DNA of 64,000 nt from Wolbachia endosymbiont (group A) of Bibio marci (lineage in GTDB: Bacteria > Pseudomonadota > Alphaproteobacteria > Rickettsiales > Anaplasmataceae). The notes under the pieces are model-generated. The model did not search any database. It saw only the letters and a program-made list of their open reading frames with translations, and had not been told where the DNA came from. Shown one piece after another: positions 19,339 to 27,385 of the stretch. Both the position numbers and the translations under genes were made by a program. Numbering within the stretch: position 1 is the stretch's first letter; each line of letters opens with the position of its first letter. Location: NCBI RefSeq assembly GCF_947251645.1, contig NZ_OX366364.1:806001-870000 (forward strand), read 5' to 3'.

Positions 19339-19805
19339 ATGGGGAAATATGTGCAATTGGAAAAATATTAAGTGTAATTGATAAGGAGGAAGGTTTCAGT
19401 AAGGACAACGTAATTGAAGAAATAAAAGAGAAATTAAAAGTAGAAGATGAAGATGAGTATGAAAAATGGGAAAAAGCTGATTTTAGTGTAAATCACCTGT
19501 TTTGGGGTATTTTTTTAGGAAAAATTGGAAAACATACATTATTACATTTAGCTGCTGAAGAAGGCTGTACAGAGATAGTAAAGGTTCTATTACAAGCAAA
19601 AGGGATTGATATTAATGCAGCAAATGAATTTGGACAGACTCCTTTACATTTAGCTGCTGAAGAAGGCCATACAGAGATAGTAAAAATTCTAATAGAAAAT
19701 GGAGCAGATCCTTTAATAAAGGATGAACATGGTAAAACTCCAAGAGACTTAGCTACAAATGATGATATGAAGGGGCTTCTCAAGGAAGCAGAAGAAACCC
19801 AATGA
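19339..19805 (+). pseudogene. Ankyrin-repeat gene with one-base frameshift
   Basis: The ATG at 19339 opens MGKYVQLEK, but the frame ends at 19371. The shifted frame then continues ILSVIDKEEGFSKDNVIEEI through two to three ankyrin repeats (HTLLHLAAEEGCTEIV, QTPLHLAAEEGHTEIV, KTPRDLA) to TGA at 19803-19805. Adding one A to the five-A run at 19361-19365 restores a single open frame, so a homopolymer slip explains the break. The stop overlaps the ATG of the next small gene (ATGA), suggesting the two were once translated together. It could also be a sequencing error or a phase-variable site. Confidence 0.8.
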
Positions 19806-20071
19806 GACATCTAGCAATTAAACGAGCAACTAAAAACGGTATTATTGCCGGTTGTTCAACAGCATTATTAGGCACTGCTGTAGCAGTAGCACTTTTTGCA
19901 ACCGGAACAATTGCAGTTGAGTTAATACCTATAGTAATAGCAGTGGTTGCAGTTGCAACAGCAGCACTAGCGGTTGGTGGTATTACGTATATGATGTCAA
20001 AGCCTAGTACTAAAGTGGATGAAGCAAAAAAAGAAAAAACTGCTGAAAATGGGCCGGGAGTAACTACGTAA
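19802..20071 (+). CDS. Small membrane-hairpin protein
   Basis: An 89-aa protein with two hydrophobic segments (about residues 14-34 and 38-63), then GGITYMMSKPSTKVDEAKKE and a polar end. It overlaps the stop of the preceding ankyrin pseudogene by ATGA. Its tail resembles the C-terminus of the large coiled-coil protein ending at 13694 (GGITYAALPSTQVDGAKAQE), so it looks like a detached membrane module used at the C-terminus of several proteins in this genome. Function unknown. Confidence 0.6.
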   Translation: MRHLAIKRATKNGIIAGCSTALLGTAVAVALFATGTIAVELIPIVIAVVAVATAALAVGGITYMMSKPSTKVDEAKKEKTAENGPGVTT

Positions 20072-20084
20072 ACTGCTTTTTTTA

Positions 20085-20113
20085 TTGAAAAATTTAGAAA
20101 GATGTTGTAAAAT
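20085..20113 (+). promoter_or_regulatory. Promoter of first toxin-antitoxin cassette
   Basis: TTGAAA (20085-20090), a 17-base spacer and TAAAAT (20108-20113) lie 30 bases before the antitoxin start. The same arrangement with a nearly identical spacer is found upstream of the other two cassettes. Confidence 0.7.
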
Positions 20114-20142
20114 TATTGTGGTAGTAGAACTTGGTAGAACAT

Positions 20143-20361
20143 ATGGCAGATTCAAGCACTAATATAGCTTTCAGTAAAGAGATTCTAGAGGATCTTGCTC
20201 GCTTGGCTAGAGTGAAGAATCAGTCCGTTCAAGAGCTAGCAAAGGAGTTTATACAAGAAGCGATTGAACATGAGGAAGATATGGCACTACTTAAGCTTGC
20301 TATTCAACGCGATGTTCCAGGTGCAAAAAGAGTTAAGTACAAGGACGTAAAGTGGAAATAA
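20143..20361 (+). CDS. Antitoxin, RelB/ribbon-helix-helix-like
   Basis: A 72-aa protein starting at the ATG at 20143 (MADSSTNIAFSKEILEDL); the upstream in-frame TTG at 20131 lies in the leader shared with the other cassettes. The N-terminal half has the beta-helix-helix look of ribbon-helix-helix DNA-binding antitoxins (SSTNIAFSKEILEDLARLAR). The acidic C-terminal half would wrap the toxin. Its last codons overlap the start of the RelE-type toxin by 10 bases, the usual arrangement. It is expected to repress its own promoter. Confidence 0.75.
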   Translation: MADSSTNIAFSKEILEDLARLARVKNQSVQELAKEFIQEAIEHEEDMALLKLAIQRDVPGAKRVKYKDVKWK

Positions 20362-20630
20362 AGCCTTACGAAATTGAATTTTTAGATAATGTTATTGAAA
20401 GGGATCTTCCAGATCTTCCAAAAACAATAGAGTTAAGAGTCCAAAAGGCCATAGAAGAACGCCTCACAGTTTCTCCTGATAAAGTAGGAGAGCCTTTGTT
20501 ACGTGAACTTAAAGGATACCGTAGAATACGAGTAGGTAAATATCGTGTGATATATCAGGTAGACAATTTAAAACGCATAGTAACAATTGTTGCAATAAGA
20601 CATAGAGAATACATTTACGATTGTCATTGA
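20352..20630 (+). CDS. RelE/ParE-superfamily toxin
   Basis: A 92-aa protein starting at GTG 20352, inside the antitoxin end. The family core is intact: helix YEIEFLDNVIERDLPDLPK, then LLRELKGYRRIRVGKYRVIYQVD and VTIVAIRHREYIY. RelE-type members cut mRNA on the ribosome and ParE-type members act on gyrase; the sequence does not settle which. Of the three toxin genes here, this is the only one with both an undamaged frame and an undamaged core. Confidence 0.8.
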   Translation: MEIKPYEIEFLDNVIERDLPDLPKTIELRVQKAIEERLTVSPDKVGEPLLRELKGYRRIRVGKYRVIYQVDNLKRIVTIVAIRHREYIYDCH

Positions 20631-20679
20631 AGCAGCTACTATAAACATTAGATATATTTTTATACACCCACTTTTTTTA

Positions 20680-20708
20680 TTGAAAAATTTAGAAAAATGT
20701 TGTATAAT
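20680..20708 (+). promoter_or_regulatory. Promoter of second toxin-antitoxin cassette
   Basis: TTGAAA (20680-20685), a 17-base spacer and TATAAT (20703-20708) lie 29 bases before the second antitoxin ATG. The spacer AATTTAGAAAAATGTTG differs from that of the first cassette at one base. Confidence 0.75.
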
Positions 20709-20737
20709 TGTTATAGTAGTAGATTTTGGTAAAACAT

Positions 20738-20974
20738 ATGGCAAATTCAGGAATTAACATAGCTCTTAGCAAAGAAACTTCACAGCACTTTGCTGAACTA
20801 GCTGAACTCACTAAGGAGTCTACTCAAGAACTAGCAGAAAGGCTATTCAGAGAAGCAGTAGAGCGTGAAGAGGAAGATATTTTATTATCTGTGGTTGCTG
20901 ATGAGTATGATATTGAAGGTGCAAAAAAGACTAAAAGTGAGGATGTAGATTGGAATACACTATTATCTTCCTAG
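20738..20974 (+). CDS. Second antitoxin, ribbon-helix-helix-like
   Basis: A 78-aa protein beginning MANSGINIALSKETSQHFAE, clearly related to the antitoxin at 20143. The frame is intact even though its toxin partner downstream is frameshifted. It could still bind the shared promoter type and so influence all three cassettes, which is inference. The TTG at 20726 is rejected as the start for the same reason as in the first cassette. Confidence 0.7.
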   Translation: MANSGINIALSKETSQHFAELAELTKESTQELAERLFREAVEREEEDILLSVVADEYDIEGAKKTKSEDVDWNTLLSS

Positions 20975-21286
20975 ACAATGTTCTCGAGAAAGATCTTCCA
21001 GATCTTCCGAAAACAGTAGGGTCAAGGGTTATAAATGCGATAAATGAGCGGCTTACAGTTGATTCCTATTAATCTTGGTGAAGCGTTAAACCACAGCCTT
21101 AAAGGGCGCAGAAGACTAAGAGTTGGCGATTACCGTATTATATATCATGTAAACACTGTAGAATATGAAGTAACCATAGTTACAGTAGGGCATAGAGATA
21201 CCATTTACGAAAAGGCTAGAAAAATACTGAGTAAACATAAATATATTTTTATACAGGCCTCCTTCTTGTGCTGCTTTCTATCTTAA
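20950..21286 (+). pseudogene. Second RelE/ParE-type toxin, frameshifted
   Basis: The frame from TTG 20950 reads EYTIIFLDNVLEKDLPDLPK...NERLTVDSY and then stops. The rest of the toxin continues in another frame as LGEALNHSLKGRRRLRVG, DYRIIYHVN and HRDTIYEKARK up to 21286. Removing one T from GATTCC (21061-21066) gives VDPINLGEALN and a continuous toxin. A one-base insertion thus inactivated the toxin while the antitoxin stayed open. Confidence 0.85.
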
Positions 21287-21878
21287 GTGGCTTTGCTGAG
21301 CTTAAAAATTGATTTTTTTTGATCCAACGAAAACACTATTTTGAGTCGAAGAGTCTCCGTTTTGATATGAAAACAAGTGGTCACGCTACTTGGATTCACG
21401 GGCTCTTAAATTGCTTTAGCTATAAATATTTAAGAAATTTACCAAATGAAAAAAAGGCAAAAGAAGCCCTGGTCATTGTCTATTTTCAGTATTGGCGTTT
21501 TTTAAGTCTTAAACACTGCAATTTAGCTGCTTTTAATTGCAACTCACCTTAGTTTAAATGTTTAAGAAATTTACTAAGTAGAAAAAAAGGCAAAAGAAAT
21601 CCCGTGTTAGCTAGTTGTCACTCTCTAATCCTGCAAATTGGCGTACTATACTGTCTTAAACGACTTATAAGCGCGTTTCAGCTTGTGTAGGTAAAAACCT
21701 AGAAATATTGTGAAGACATAAGATGCACATAGTGCAAAAAATTAAAAATAAGACGCCAACTACGTTGTTTTCTTGCTGTTTAATCTGCACAGATGAAGAT
21801 AACTGAATACCTTCAGTTTTATGATAAAGGGGCTGGCGAAATGTGTCAAGCAGCTTTTTCGTTTCTATATGCGCTACC
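21287..21878. other. 592-bp non-coding stretch with internal direct repeat
   Basis: No gene is seen here. A segment of about 40 bases (TTTAAGAAATTTACCAAATG... near 21429 and TTTAAGAAATTTACTAAGTA... near 21560) occurs twice, each followed by AAAAAGGCAAAAGAA. From about 21620 to 21790 there is a less AT-rich stretch with several short inverted repeats, which might be a structured RNA. I cannot match it to a known RNA family. Confidence 0.4.
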
Positions 21879-22685
21879 TTAAGACTTCAACGTCTCAACG
21901 CACCTGACCCCACTAGCATATAAATTTGCATGGCTCTTTCCAATATTAAGCAATGCAAGTCCAATGTTGTCTACACTAGAGCGCAGTTCCCCTATTTCCT
22001 CATTATTTTCATTTGTCACTTTAGTGCCAATATCTGGAAGTGCGTTATCCCCCTCAACAAGGTAAAGCTTTCTTCTGAATATTTCTTGTCTGCTCATTCG
22101 ATTTACGACTTCCTGACCTATATAACACCCCTTATTAAAGCTTATACCGTTTACTTTATCGATTAAAAATTGCAGTGGGAACGATGAATTTTGTACCATA
22201 TCTTTTGCTCCATCTGGAACGAGGTTTTGAATTCTAACTTTTTCATACTGAGTAAAATCCCCAACTGGCTCCTTTATTTCACCTTTATGTATGATCCTCA
22301 TTCCTAGCAATTTGTGCCTTGGATCTTGAAAAATAACTTGTGACTTACCACTGCACTCCGTTGACTTAGTATTAAACAAAACTCCAACCTTATATAGTGC
22401 ACTAACGTCTTTAATCTTCACCCTCAAATAAGTTTTAAGTAAATCTAGTTTCTCGATTATTTGCTGCAAGTGCATGTTTTCGCACTCCAAGAGGGTGTAT
22501 TTACCATATTCAATAAGAAAAAAATCATATAGATATTTTCCTTGAGGGCTAAGCAATAAAGAGTAAATGGCTTTTTGGCTATCCAACTTATTAATATCAT
22601 TGGTTATAATACTCTGCAGAAAATCTCTAGTGTCAGGCCCATATAGCACTATCACACCACGACTTAAGAATGGTATATAACTCAT
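21879..22685 (-). CDS. ygfZ: YgfZ/IbaG-type folate-binding protein for Fe-S maintenance
   Basis: A 268-aa member of the GcvT/YgfZ family. The hallmark is KGCYIGQE in the segment VNGISFNKGCYIGQEVVNR, with its invariant cysteine. The N-terminal half has the folate-binding style GPDTRDFLQSIITNDI. YgfZ proteins support assembly or repair of iron-sulfur proteins using tetrahydrofolate. It is divergent from groES and single in its operon. Confidence 0.9.
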   Translation of the reverse strand: MSYIPFLSRGVIVLYGPDTRDFLQSIITNDINKLDSQKAIYSLLLSPQGKYLYDFFLIEYGKYTLLECENMHLQQIIEKLDLLKTYLRVKIKDVSALYKVGVLFNTKSTECSGKSQVIFQDPRHKLLGMRIIHKGEIKEPVGDFTQYEKVRIQNLVPDGAKDMVQNSSFPLQFLIDKVNGISFNKGCYIGQEVVNRMSRQEIFRRKLYLVEGDNALPDIGTKVTNENNEEIGELRSSVDNIGLALLNIGKSHANLYASGVRCVETLKS

Positions 22686-22795
22686 GAAATCTCTATAAAC
22701 AAATCTAAATTTTATTATATAACATTAGGCTCTTTTAGAAACTGCTTTTGGCGTGCATATTTTATAATGGTGTGCATATTTTACAAGCTCCAGCC

Positions 22796-22823
22796 CTTGA
22801 AATCTAACTTACGAGTATATATA
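22796..22823 (+). promoter_or_regulatory. Possible heat-shock promoter of groESL
   Basis: CTTGAAA (22796-22802) fits the -35 box of alphaproteobacterial heat-shock (sigma-32) promoters, with an AT-rich TATATATA segment 13-18 bases downstream. Just upstream, GTGCATATTTTA occurs twice (near 22753 and 22772), and TATAAT lies at 22763-22768, so a second, ordinary promoter is possible. No CIRCE element was found. Confidence 0.4.
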
Positions 22824-22859
22824 TAAAGTTATAGGTTAATTTATTGAGAGGAAAAGCAA

Positions 22860-23150
22860 ATGTCAAATATAAGTTTAAATGTATTGGATGATAGCGTGCT
22901 GATCAAGCCTGTTAGCGAGGAAAAGCAAGGTGGAATTATGCTTCCATCAAGTGCTGAAAAGAAACCTACTAAAGGTGAAATTGTAGCAACTGGTGAAGGT
23001 TCACGCAACTCAAATGGCGAACGCGTAGCTTTAACTGTGAAAGCTGGTGATAAAGTGTTCTATCGTCAATGGGCTGGTACAGAAATAGAACATAATGATG
23101 AAAAGCTTATCGTGATGAAAGAGTCCGATATACTTGCTGTCATTAAATAG
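22860..23150 (+). CDS. groES: Co-chaperonin GroES
   Basis: A 96-aa lid protein of the GroEL/ES folding machine. Typical features are [20 protein letters not shown] with the mobile loop, [20 protein letters not shown] and the C-terminal [13 protein letters not shown]. The ATG at 22860 follows GAGGAAAAGC. The gene is first in the groES-groEL operon, with 100 bases before the groEL start. Confidence 0.97.
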   Translation: MSNISLNVLDDSVLIKPVSEEKQGGIMLPSSAEKKPTKGEIVATGEGSRNSNGERVALTVKAGDKVFYRQWAGTEIEHNDEKLIVMKESDILAVIK

Positions 23151-23250
23151 CAGTCTTTATTTTACTAAACTGAAACAAAGCGCAACATGGCGCATTGTAA
23201 ATGGTTTTATTATAGTTTTCTAAATTTTTTATTAACAAGAGGTGATAAAA

Positions 23251-24900
23251 ATGACTAATGTAGTAGTATCAGGTGAGCAGTTGCAAGAAGCCTTTCGTGA
23301 AGTCGCAGCAATAGTAGACTCAACGGTGGCAATAACTGCGGGACCTAGGGGAAAAACAGTAGGGATTAATAAGCCCTATGGAGCACCAGAAATTACAAAA
23401 GATGGTTATAAGGTGATGAAGGGCATCAAGCCTGAAAAACCACTAAATGCTGCAATAGCAAGCATCTTTGCCCAAAGTTGTTCTCAATGTAACGACAAAG
23501 TTGGTGATGGTACAACAACGTGCTCAATACTAACTAGCAATATGATAATGGAAGCTTCAAAGTCAATTGCTGCTGGAAACGATCGTGTTGGTATTAAAAA
23601 CGGAATACAGAAGGCGAAAGATGTAATATTAAAGGAAATTACGTCAATGTCTCGTACAATTTCTCTAGAGAAAATAGACGAAGTGGCACAAGTTGCAATA
23701 ATTTCTGCAAATGGTGATAAGGATATAGGTAACAGTATTGCTGATTCCGTGAAAAAAGTTGGAAAAGAGGGTGTAATAACTGTTGAAGAAAGTAAAGGTT
23801 CAAAAGAGTTAGAAGTTGAGCTGACTACTGGCATGCAATTTGATCGCGGTTATCTTTCTCCGTATTTTATTACAAATAATGAAAAAATGATCGTGGAGCT
23901 TGATAATCCTTATCTATTAATTACAGAGAAAAAATTAAATATTATTCAACCTTTACTTCCTATTCTTGAAGCTGTTGTTAAATCTGGTAAACCTTTAGTT
24001 ATTATTGCAGAGGATATCGAAGGTGAAGCATTAAGCACTTTAGTTATCAATAAATTGCGTGGTGGTTTAAAAGTTGCTGCAGTAAAAGCTCCAGGTTTTG
24101 GTGACAGAAGAAAGGAGATGCTCGAAGATATAGCAACTTTGACTGGTGCTAAGTACGTCATAAAAGATGAACTTGGAATTAAGATGGAAGATCTGACACT
24201 TGATGATCTTGGTACTGCTAAAAATGTTAAAATTACTAAAGATAATACCACAGTTGTCAGCGAAAATAGCGATTCTGACAGCGTGAAAGCTAGAATCGAG
24301 CAGATCAAATCTCAAATTGAAACTTCAACTTCTGATTATGATAAAGAAAAGCTAAGAGAACGTTTAGCGAAATTATCAGGTGGTGTTGCTGTGCTAAAAG
24401 TTGGTGGAGCAACTGAAGTGGAAGTTAAAGAACGTAGAGATAGAGTTGAAGATGCGCTGCATGCAACAAGAGCTGCAATTGAAGAAGGCATAGTTCCAGG
24501 TGGTGGAGTTGCGCTTCTTTATGCTTCATCTGTTCTCGACAAATTAAAAGGTGCAAGTGACGAAGAGCAAATAGGCATAAACATTATCAAGAAAATTCTC
24601 AGTGCTCCAATTAGAAGGTTAGTTAAAAATGCTGGTCTTGAATCTGCTGTTATAATTGACTATTTGATTAAGCAGAATGATAAAGAGCTTATATACAACG
24701 TTGAGGCTATGAATTACGCTAATGCATTTACAGCTGGTGTGATTGATCCAGCAAAAGTGGTGCGTATTGCTTTTGAAACAGCGATATCTGTTGCGAGTGT
24801 GCTGATTACTACTGAATCTATGATAGTTGATGTACCAAGCAAAGAAAATGCTTCATCTCCTATGGGCGCAGGAGAAATGGGTGGCATGGGTGGATTCTAA
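23251..24900 (+). CDS. groEL: Chaperonin GroEL
   Basis: A 549-aa chaperonin subunit. The ATG at 23251 ([18 protein letters not shown]) is chosen over a GTG at 23242 because AGAGGTGA lies at the right distance. The ATP-binding motif [10 protein letters not shown], the conserved [10 protein letters not shown] region and the C-terminal GGMGGF tail are all present. In arthropod endosymbionts GroEL is usually among the most abundant proteins. It is transcribed with groES and followed by a perfect hairpin. Confidence 0.98.
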   Translation: MTNVVVSGEQLQEAFREVAAIVDSTVAITAGPRGKTVGINKPYGAPEITKDGYKVMKGIKPEKPLNAAIASIFAQSCSQCNDKVGDGTTTCSILTSNMIMEASKSIAAGNDRVGIKNGIQKAKDVILKEITSMSRTISLEKIDEVAQVAIISANGDKDIGNSIADSVKKVGKEGVITVEESKGSKELEVELTTGMQFDRGYLSPYFITNNEKMIVELDNPYLLITEKKLNIIQPLLPILEAVVKSGKPLVIIAEDIEGEALSTLVINKLRGGLKVAAVKAPGFGDRRKEMLEDIATLTGAKYVIKDELGIKMEDLTLDDLGTAKNVKITKDNTTVVSENSDSDSVKARIEQIKSQIETSTSDYDKEKLRERLAKLSGGVAVLKVGGATEVEVKERRDRVEDALHATRAAIEEGIVPGGGVALLYASSVLDKLKGASDEEQIGINIIKKILSAPIRRLVKNAGLESAVIIDYLIKQNDKELIYNVEAMNYANAFTAGVIDPAKVVRIAFETAISVASVLITTESMIVDVPSKENASSPMGAGEMGGMGGF

Positions 24901-24909
24901 GTAGAGTGA

Positions 24910-24933
24910 AACCGTGGAGCAATTGCTCCACGG
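24910..24933 (+). terminator. Perfect palindrome after groEL
   Basis: ACCGTGGAGCAA (24910-24921) is followed directly by its complement TTGCTCCACGGT (24922-24933), a 24-bp perfect palindrome 9 bases after the stop. No T-run follows, so it may be a transcript-stabilising hairpin rather than a classical terminator. Confidence 0.55.
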
Positions 24934-25038
24934 TAGTTCCAAAAAATCTCACATTTTACTATTCGTTAAAGGTAATACGTTTGGTGCAGAAATGCACTAC
25001 TGTTTGCATCCGTTTCACTCTTTTATATTATGGTTGTC

Positions 25039-25161
25039 TATAGCTAACCCAAGAAAGGTTTTCCTACGTCATACCGCCAAGGATAGGTTCCGCTAACAAG
25101 TAGCGGAATGACGAATTTTTGTTTTTCAAATTGTCGGTAAATCTAAGTCAGTTTAGCTATA
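25039..25161. repeat. Palindromic intergenic repeat, shortened first hairpin
   Basis: The ends TATAGCTAA and TTAGCTATA and the hairpin TTCCGCTAACAAGTAGCGGAA are intact. The ACCGCGATT...GCGGT hairpin is replaced by a shortened CCGCCAAGGATAGG. It lies between groEL and the DsbD-like pseudogene. Confidence 0.8.
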
Positions 25162-25315
25162 TGTGTTTTCCACAATGACTTATTCTTTTCACCCATTTAT
25201 ATTACAGTTGTATATATTAGAATAATGCTATGTTAATAAATAATCTATATAATACTATTAAATATAATAATTAAAATCTAAATCACTTTCTCTATAAAAG
25301 GAGAATTTTACCTTA

Positions 25316-25818
25316 ATGAAAATACATATATATTTAATATTGTTTTTATTTTTTTCTTGCACTCAACTATATGCTGATGAGGAAATTGCAAAATTTGATT
25401 TACTTATTGGCGAGATAAATGAAGCAAGCCTCACTCTTAAAGGTGCAATAAGGGTTACAGTAGAACCAGGCTGGCACATATATATAAAGATCCTGGAGAT
25501 TTCGATTTTCCCACTTCTTTTGATTGTAAGGGTAACACATTAAACATAGATATTTACTGACCTACTCCAAAGGAACATAGAGATAAAGTAGGAAGAGAGA
25601 TATTTATCAGTAACGTATATGAGGATATGGTATTATTTCCCTTTAAGATGAATGTGTTTTCAAATCAAGGGTATATTGACCTTAACTTCCATATAAATTA
25701 TGCGATATGTAAAGATAGGTGCATCCCTAAAAGTGCTGAGATAAAAATCAAACAGCCACTAAAGAATTTTATAAATTCTGATGTCAATGAACTTATAAAT
25801 GAGTGGTATGAAAAATAG
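25316..25818 (+). pseudogene. DsbD N-terminal-domain-like protein, broken
   Basis: The start encodes a signal peptide (MKIHIYLILFLFFSCTQLYA) and a periplasmic domain of the type found at the N-terminus of thiol:disulfide interchange protein DsbD (IRVTVEPGWHIY; later INYAICKDRCIPKSAE). The frame shifts near 25485, where one missing base turns YYKDPGDF into YIKILEI. An in-frame TGA at 25558-25560 replaces an expected TGG. The downstream part from 25627 is open to 25818. With two lesions the gene is very probably dead. A CxxxC-type pair remains in ICKDRC. Confidence 0.75.
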
Positions 25819-25842
25819 AGTTCTCAGGGGGCGAGTAAGTTA

Positions 25843-26139
25843 TCAGTCCAGTGATAGGTTCAATAGTTTAAAAATGTTATCCCTATGTCCTATTGAAATA
25901 ATAGTTACTATGCGTTTTGCGGTATTTACATGGTAATCAGCAACTTTTATTCTTCTATGTCCCTTTAATCTATTGCGTAATAATATACCATTACTAACAG
26001 GATCAGTCTCAAGACGCTCTTTTATTGCGTTTTTAATACTTGGCTTTACGTCCTGTGGTAAGGAAGGCAAATTTCTCTTAATAACATGTTTGAAATATTT
26101 AATAGTATATCGCTTATTTCCAGATGCCTTCACTATCAT
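25843..26139 (-). CDS. Third RelE/ParE-type toxin, lacking core residues
   Basis: A 98-aa protein (or 96 aa from the GTG at 26133) aligning with the toxins at 20352 and 20950: YFKHVIKRNLPSLPQDVK, RLKGHRRIKVADY and VTIISIGHRDNIF. Where the others read VGKYRVIYQVD or VGDYRIIYHVN, this one reads VADYHVN. Four residues of the central strand (R-V/I-I-Y) are missing without a frame change, so activity is doubtful. Its antitoxin partner upstream is also broken. Confidence 0.65.
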   Translation of the reverse strand: MIVKASGNKRYTIKYFKHVIKRNLPSLPQDVKPSIKNAIKERLETDPVSNGILLRNRLKGHRRIKVADYHVNTAKRIVTIISIGHRDNIFKLLNLSLD

Positions 26140-26334
26140 CTACTTCTTCTGCATCATCATCACTTAATTCTCTAATCACTTTAGAAAACGCTACATCTTC
26201 TACTTTAAGCTCGATCGCTTCTTTGACTAGCTTTCCTGTTAATTTTTAAACAGTTGTTTAGTGGCTTTAGCTAGTTCAATAAGGTGTTGTGAAGTTTCTG
26301 GGTCGAAGGTTACATTAACTCTTGAATCTGCCAT
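26114..26334 (-). pseudogene. Third antitoxin, frameshifted
   Basis: From the ATG at 26334 the frame reads MADSRVNVTFDPETSQHLIE and LAKATKQLFKN, then stops. The C-terminal part continues in another frame as KLTGKLVKEAIELKVEDVAF through the acidic end DDSEGIWK to TAA at 26114. The break falls in the five-A run TTTAAAAATTAAC. Its 3' end overlaps the toxin start, as in the first cassette. Confidence 0.75.
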
Positions 26335-26358
26335 AAGTTCTACCAAAGTTTATGAGTA

Positions 26359-26387
26359 ATTATACAGCATTTTCCTGAATTTTTCAA
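26359..26387 (-). promoter_or_regulatory. Promoter of third toxin-antitoxin cassette
   Basis: On the minus strand, TTGAAA (26387-26382), a 17-base spacer and TATAAT (26364-26359) precede the antitoxin start by 24 bases. This matches the two cassettes near 20.1 and 20.7 kb in boxes, spacing and most of the spacer sequence. Confidence 0.7.
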
Positions 26388-26537
26388 TAAAGAATTTGCA
26401 GATTAAATAATAAGAGGCATAAATCTTTTCAAAAGATATCATAAGCTATATCTCTGAAAAGCAATTATACTGATATTAGTATATCATTAATATTTACATG
26501 TTAATATTATATTGATTTTTTAATTAAGGAGTATATT

Positions 26538-26801
26538 ATGGATATGGATAATGTGTTAAAATGCAGAGATAAATGTACGGTACTTGGTTCTGCAGATGGA
26601 AAAGGTAATAGAGCTGAGATGGTAGATATTGATTGCTTTGAAAAATGTATTTCTCAGAGTCCTCAAAATTCCCCATCTCATTCATCAAAACCAACACTTA
26701 GTGGGAAATTAACAGCTAGTGCAAATAATCTCCTTGACGAGAGCTTGAAATTATTGTCTATGGCAGATGAAATACATGATCTAGATCCAATGTATCTTTA
26801 A
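26538..26801 (+). CDS. Small cysteine-containing protein A, unknown
   Basis: An 87-aa protein with four cysteines in two C-x3-C pairs (CRDKC near the start, CFEKC mid-protein), a serine-rich linker and a C-terminal helix NNLLDESLKLLSMADEIHDL. It has a clear AAGGAG site and is followed at once by a strong terminator, so it is a single-gene transcription unit. A related gene, with the same leader of about 130 bases and the same type of terminator, follows at 27039. No family recognised. Paired cysteines could bind metal or form disulfides, but there is no signal peptide. Confidence 0.7.
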   Translation: MDMDNVLKCRDKCTVLGSADGKGNRAEMVDIDCFEKCISQSPQNSPSHSSKPTLSGKLTASANNLLDESLKLLSMADEIHDLDPMYL

Positions 26802-26810
26802 TCACAATAA

Positions 26811-26842
26811 AAAAAGAAGATATTCAATATCTTCTTTTTTTT
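26811..26842 (+). terminator. Terminator of small protein A
   Basis: GAAGATATT and AATATCTTC form a stem with a one-base loop, extended by flanking A and T runs (A-run before, eight T after). It is a typical intrinsic terminator and, being symmetric, could act both ways. Confidence 0.85.
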
Positions 26843-27038
26843 AATACGATTACTTCTATAATTAGCTACTTGAAAACAGATAACCTGTTTTTTCTGAAAA
26901 TTAAGAACGATAAAAGGCATAAATCTTTTCAAAAGGTATCATAAGCTATATATTACTGCTCTGAAAAGTAATTATATTAATATAATATCTGCATTTATAT
27001 GTTAAAATTATATTAATTTTTAAATTAAGGAGTATATT

Positions 27039-27345
27039 ATGACAAAACATACACAAAAACTTGATCTACGGAATTCCATGAATAGTGAAAATGAGGTACC
27101 CATACAACATACATACGGCGATTGCGTCAAAATATGCGACCAAAGACACAATAGTGGTACGTACTGGCATAAAGTGTGCAAGCACTGGTGTAATAATACT
27201 AATTTTTCATATTCTCAACCTCATTCACAAGAAGTAACACTTAGTGAGAAATTAGCTAGCTACTGCAGACAATCTCTCTGCTGAGAGCATAAAATTATCA
27301 CTTATGGCAGATGCAATACACGCTCTAGATACAATGTATCTTTAA
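27039..27345 (+). pseudogene. Small cysteine-containing protein B, frameshifted paralogue
   Basis: The start (MTKHTQKLDLRNSMNSENE) and the cysteine pairs (CVKICDQ, CKHWC) are intact. Near 27249-27256 a 4-base tandem duplication, GCTAGCTA, shifts the frame and leads to a stop at 27282. With one GCTA removed the protein continues KLATADNLSAESIKLSLMAD to YL-stop at 27345, matching the C-terminus of protein A. As it stands an 81-aa variant is made with a different tail. The upstream leader and the terminator are still like those of protein A. Confidence 0.75.
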
Positions 27346-27352
27346 TCACAGT

Positions 27353-27385
27353 AAAAAAAGAAGATATCCAATATCTTCTTTTCTT
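27353..27385 (+). terminator. Terminator of small protein B
   Basis: GAAGATATCC...ATATCTTC forms a stem with an A-run before and a T-rich run after. It is a near copy of the terminator of protein A, placed 8 bases after the restored stop at 27345 rather than the premature one. Confidence 0.8.

Noticed and set aside
24914..25096. 60-codon frame after groEL
   Set aside because: It starts inside the hairpin and runs through a palindromic repeat; no ribosome site.
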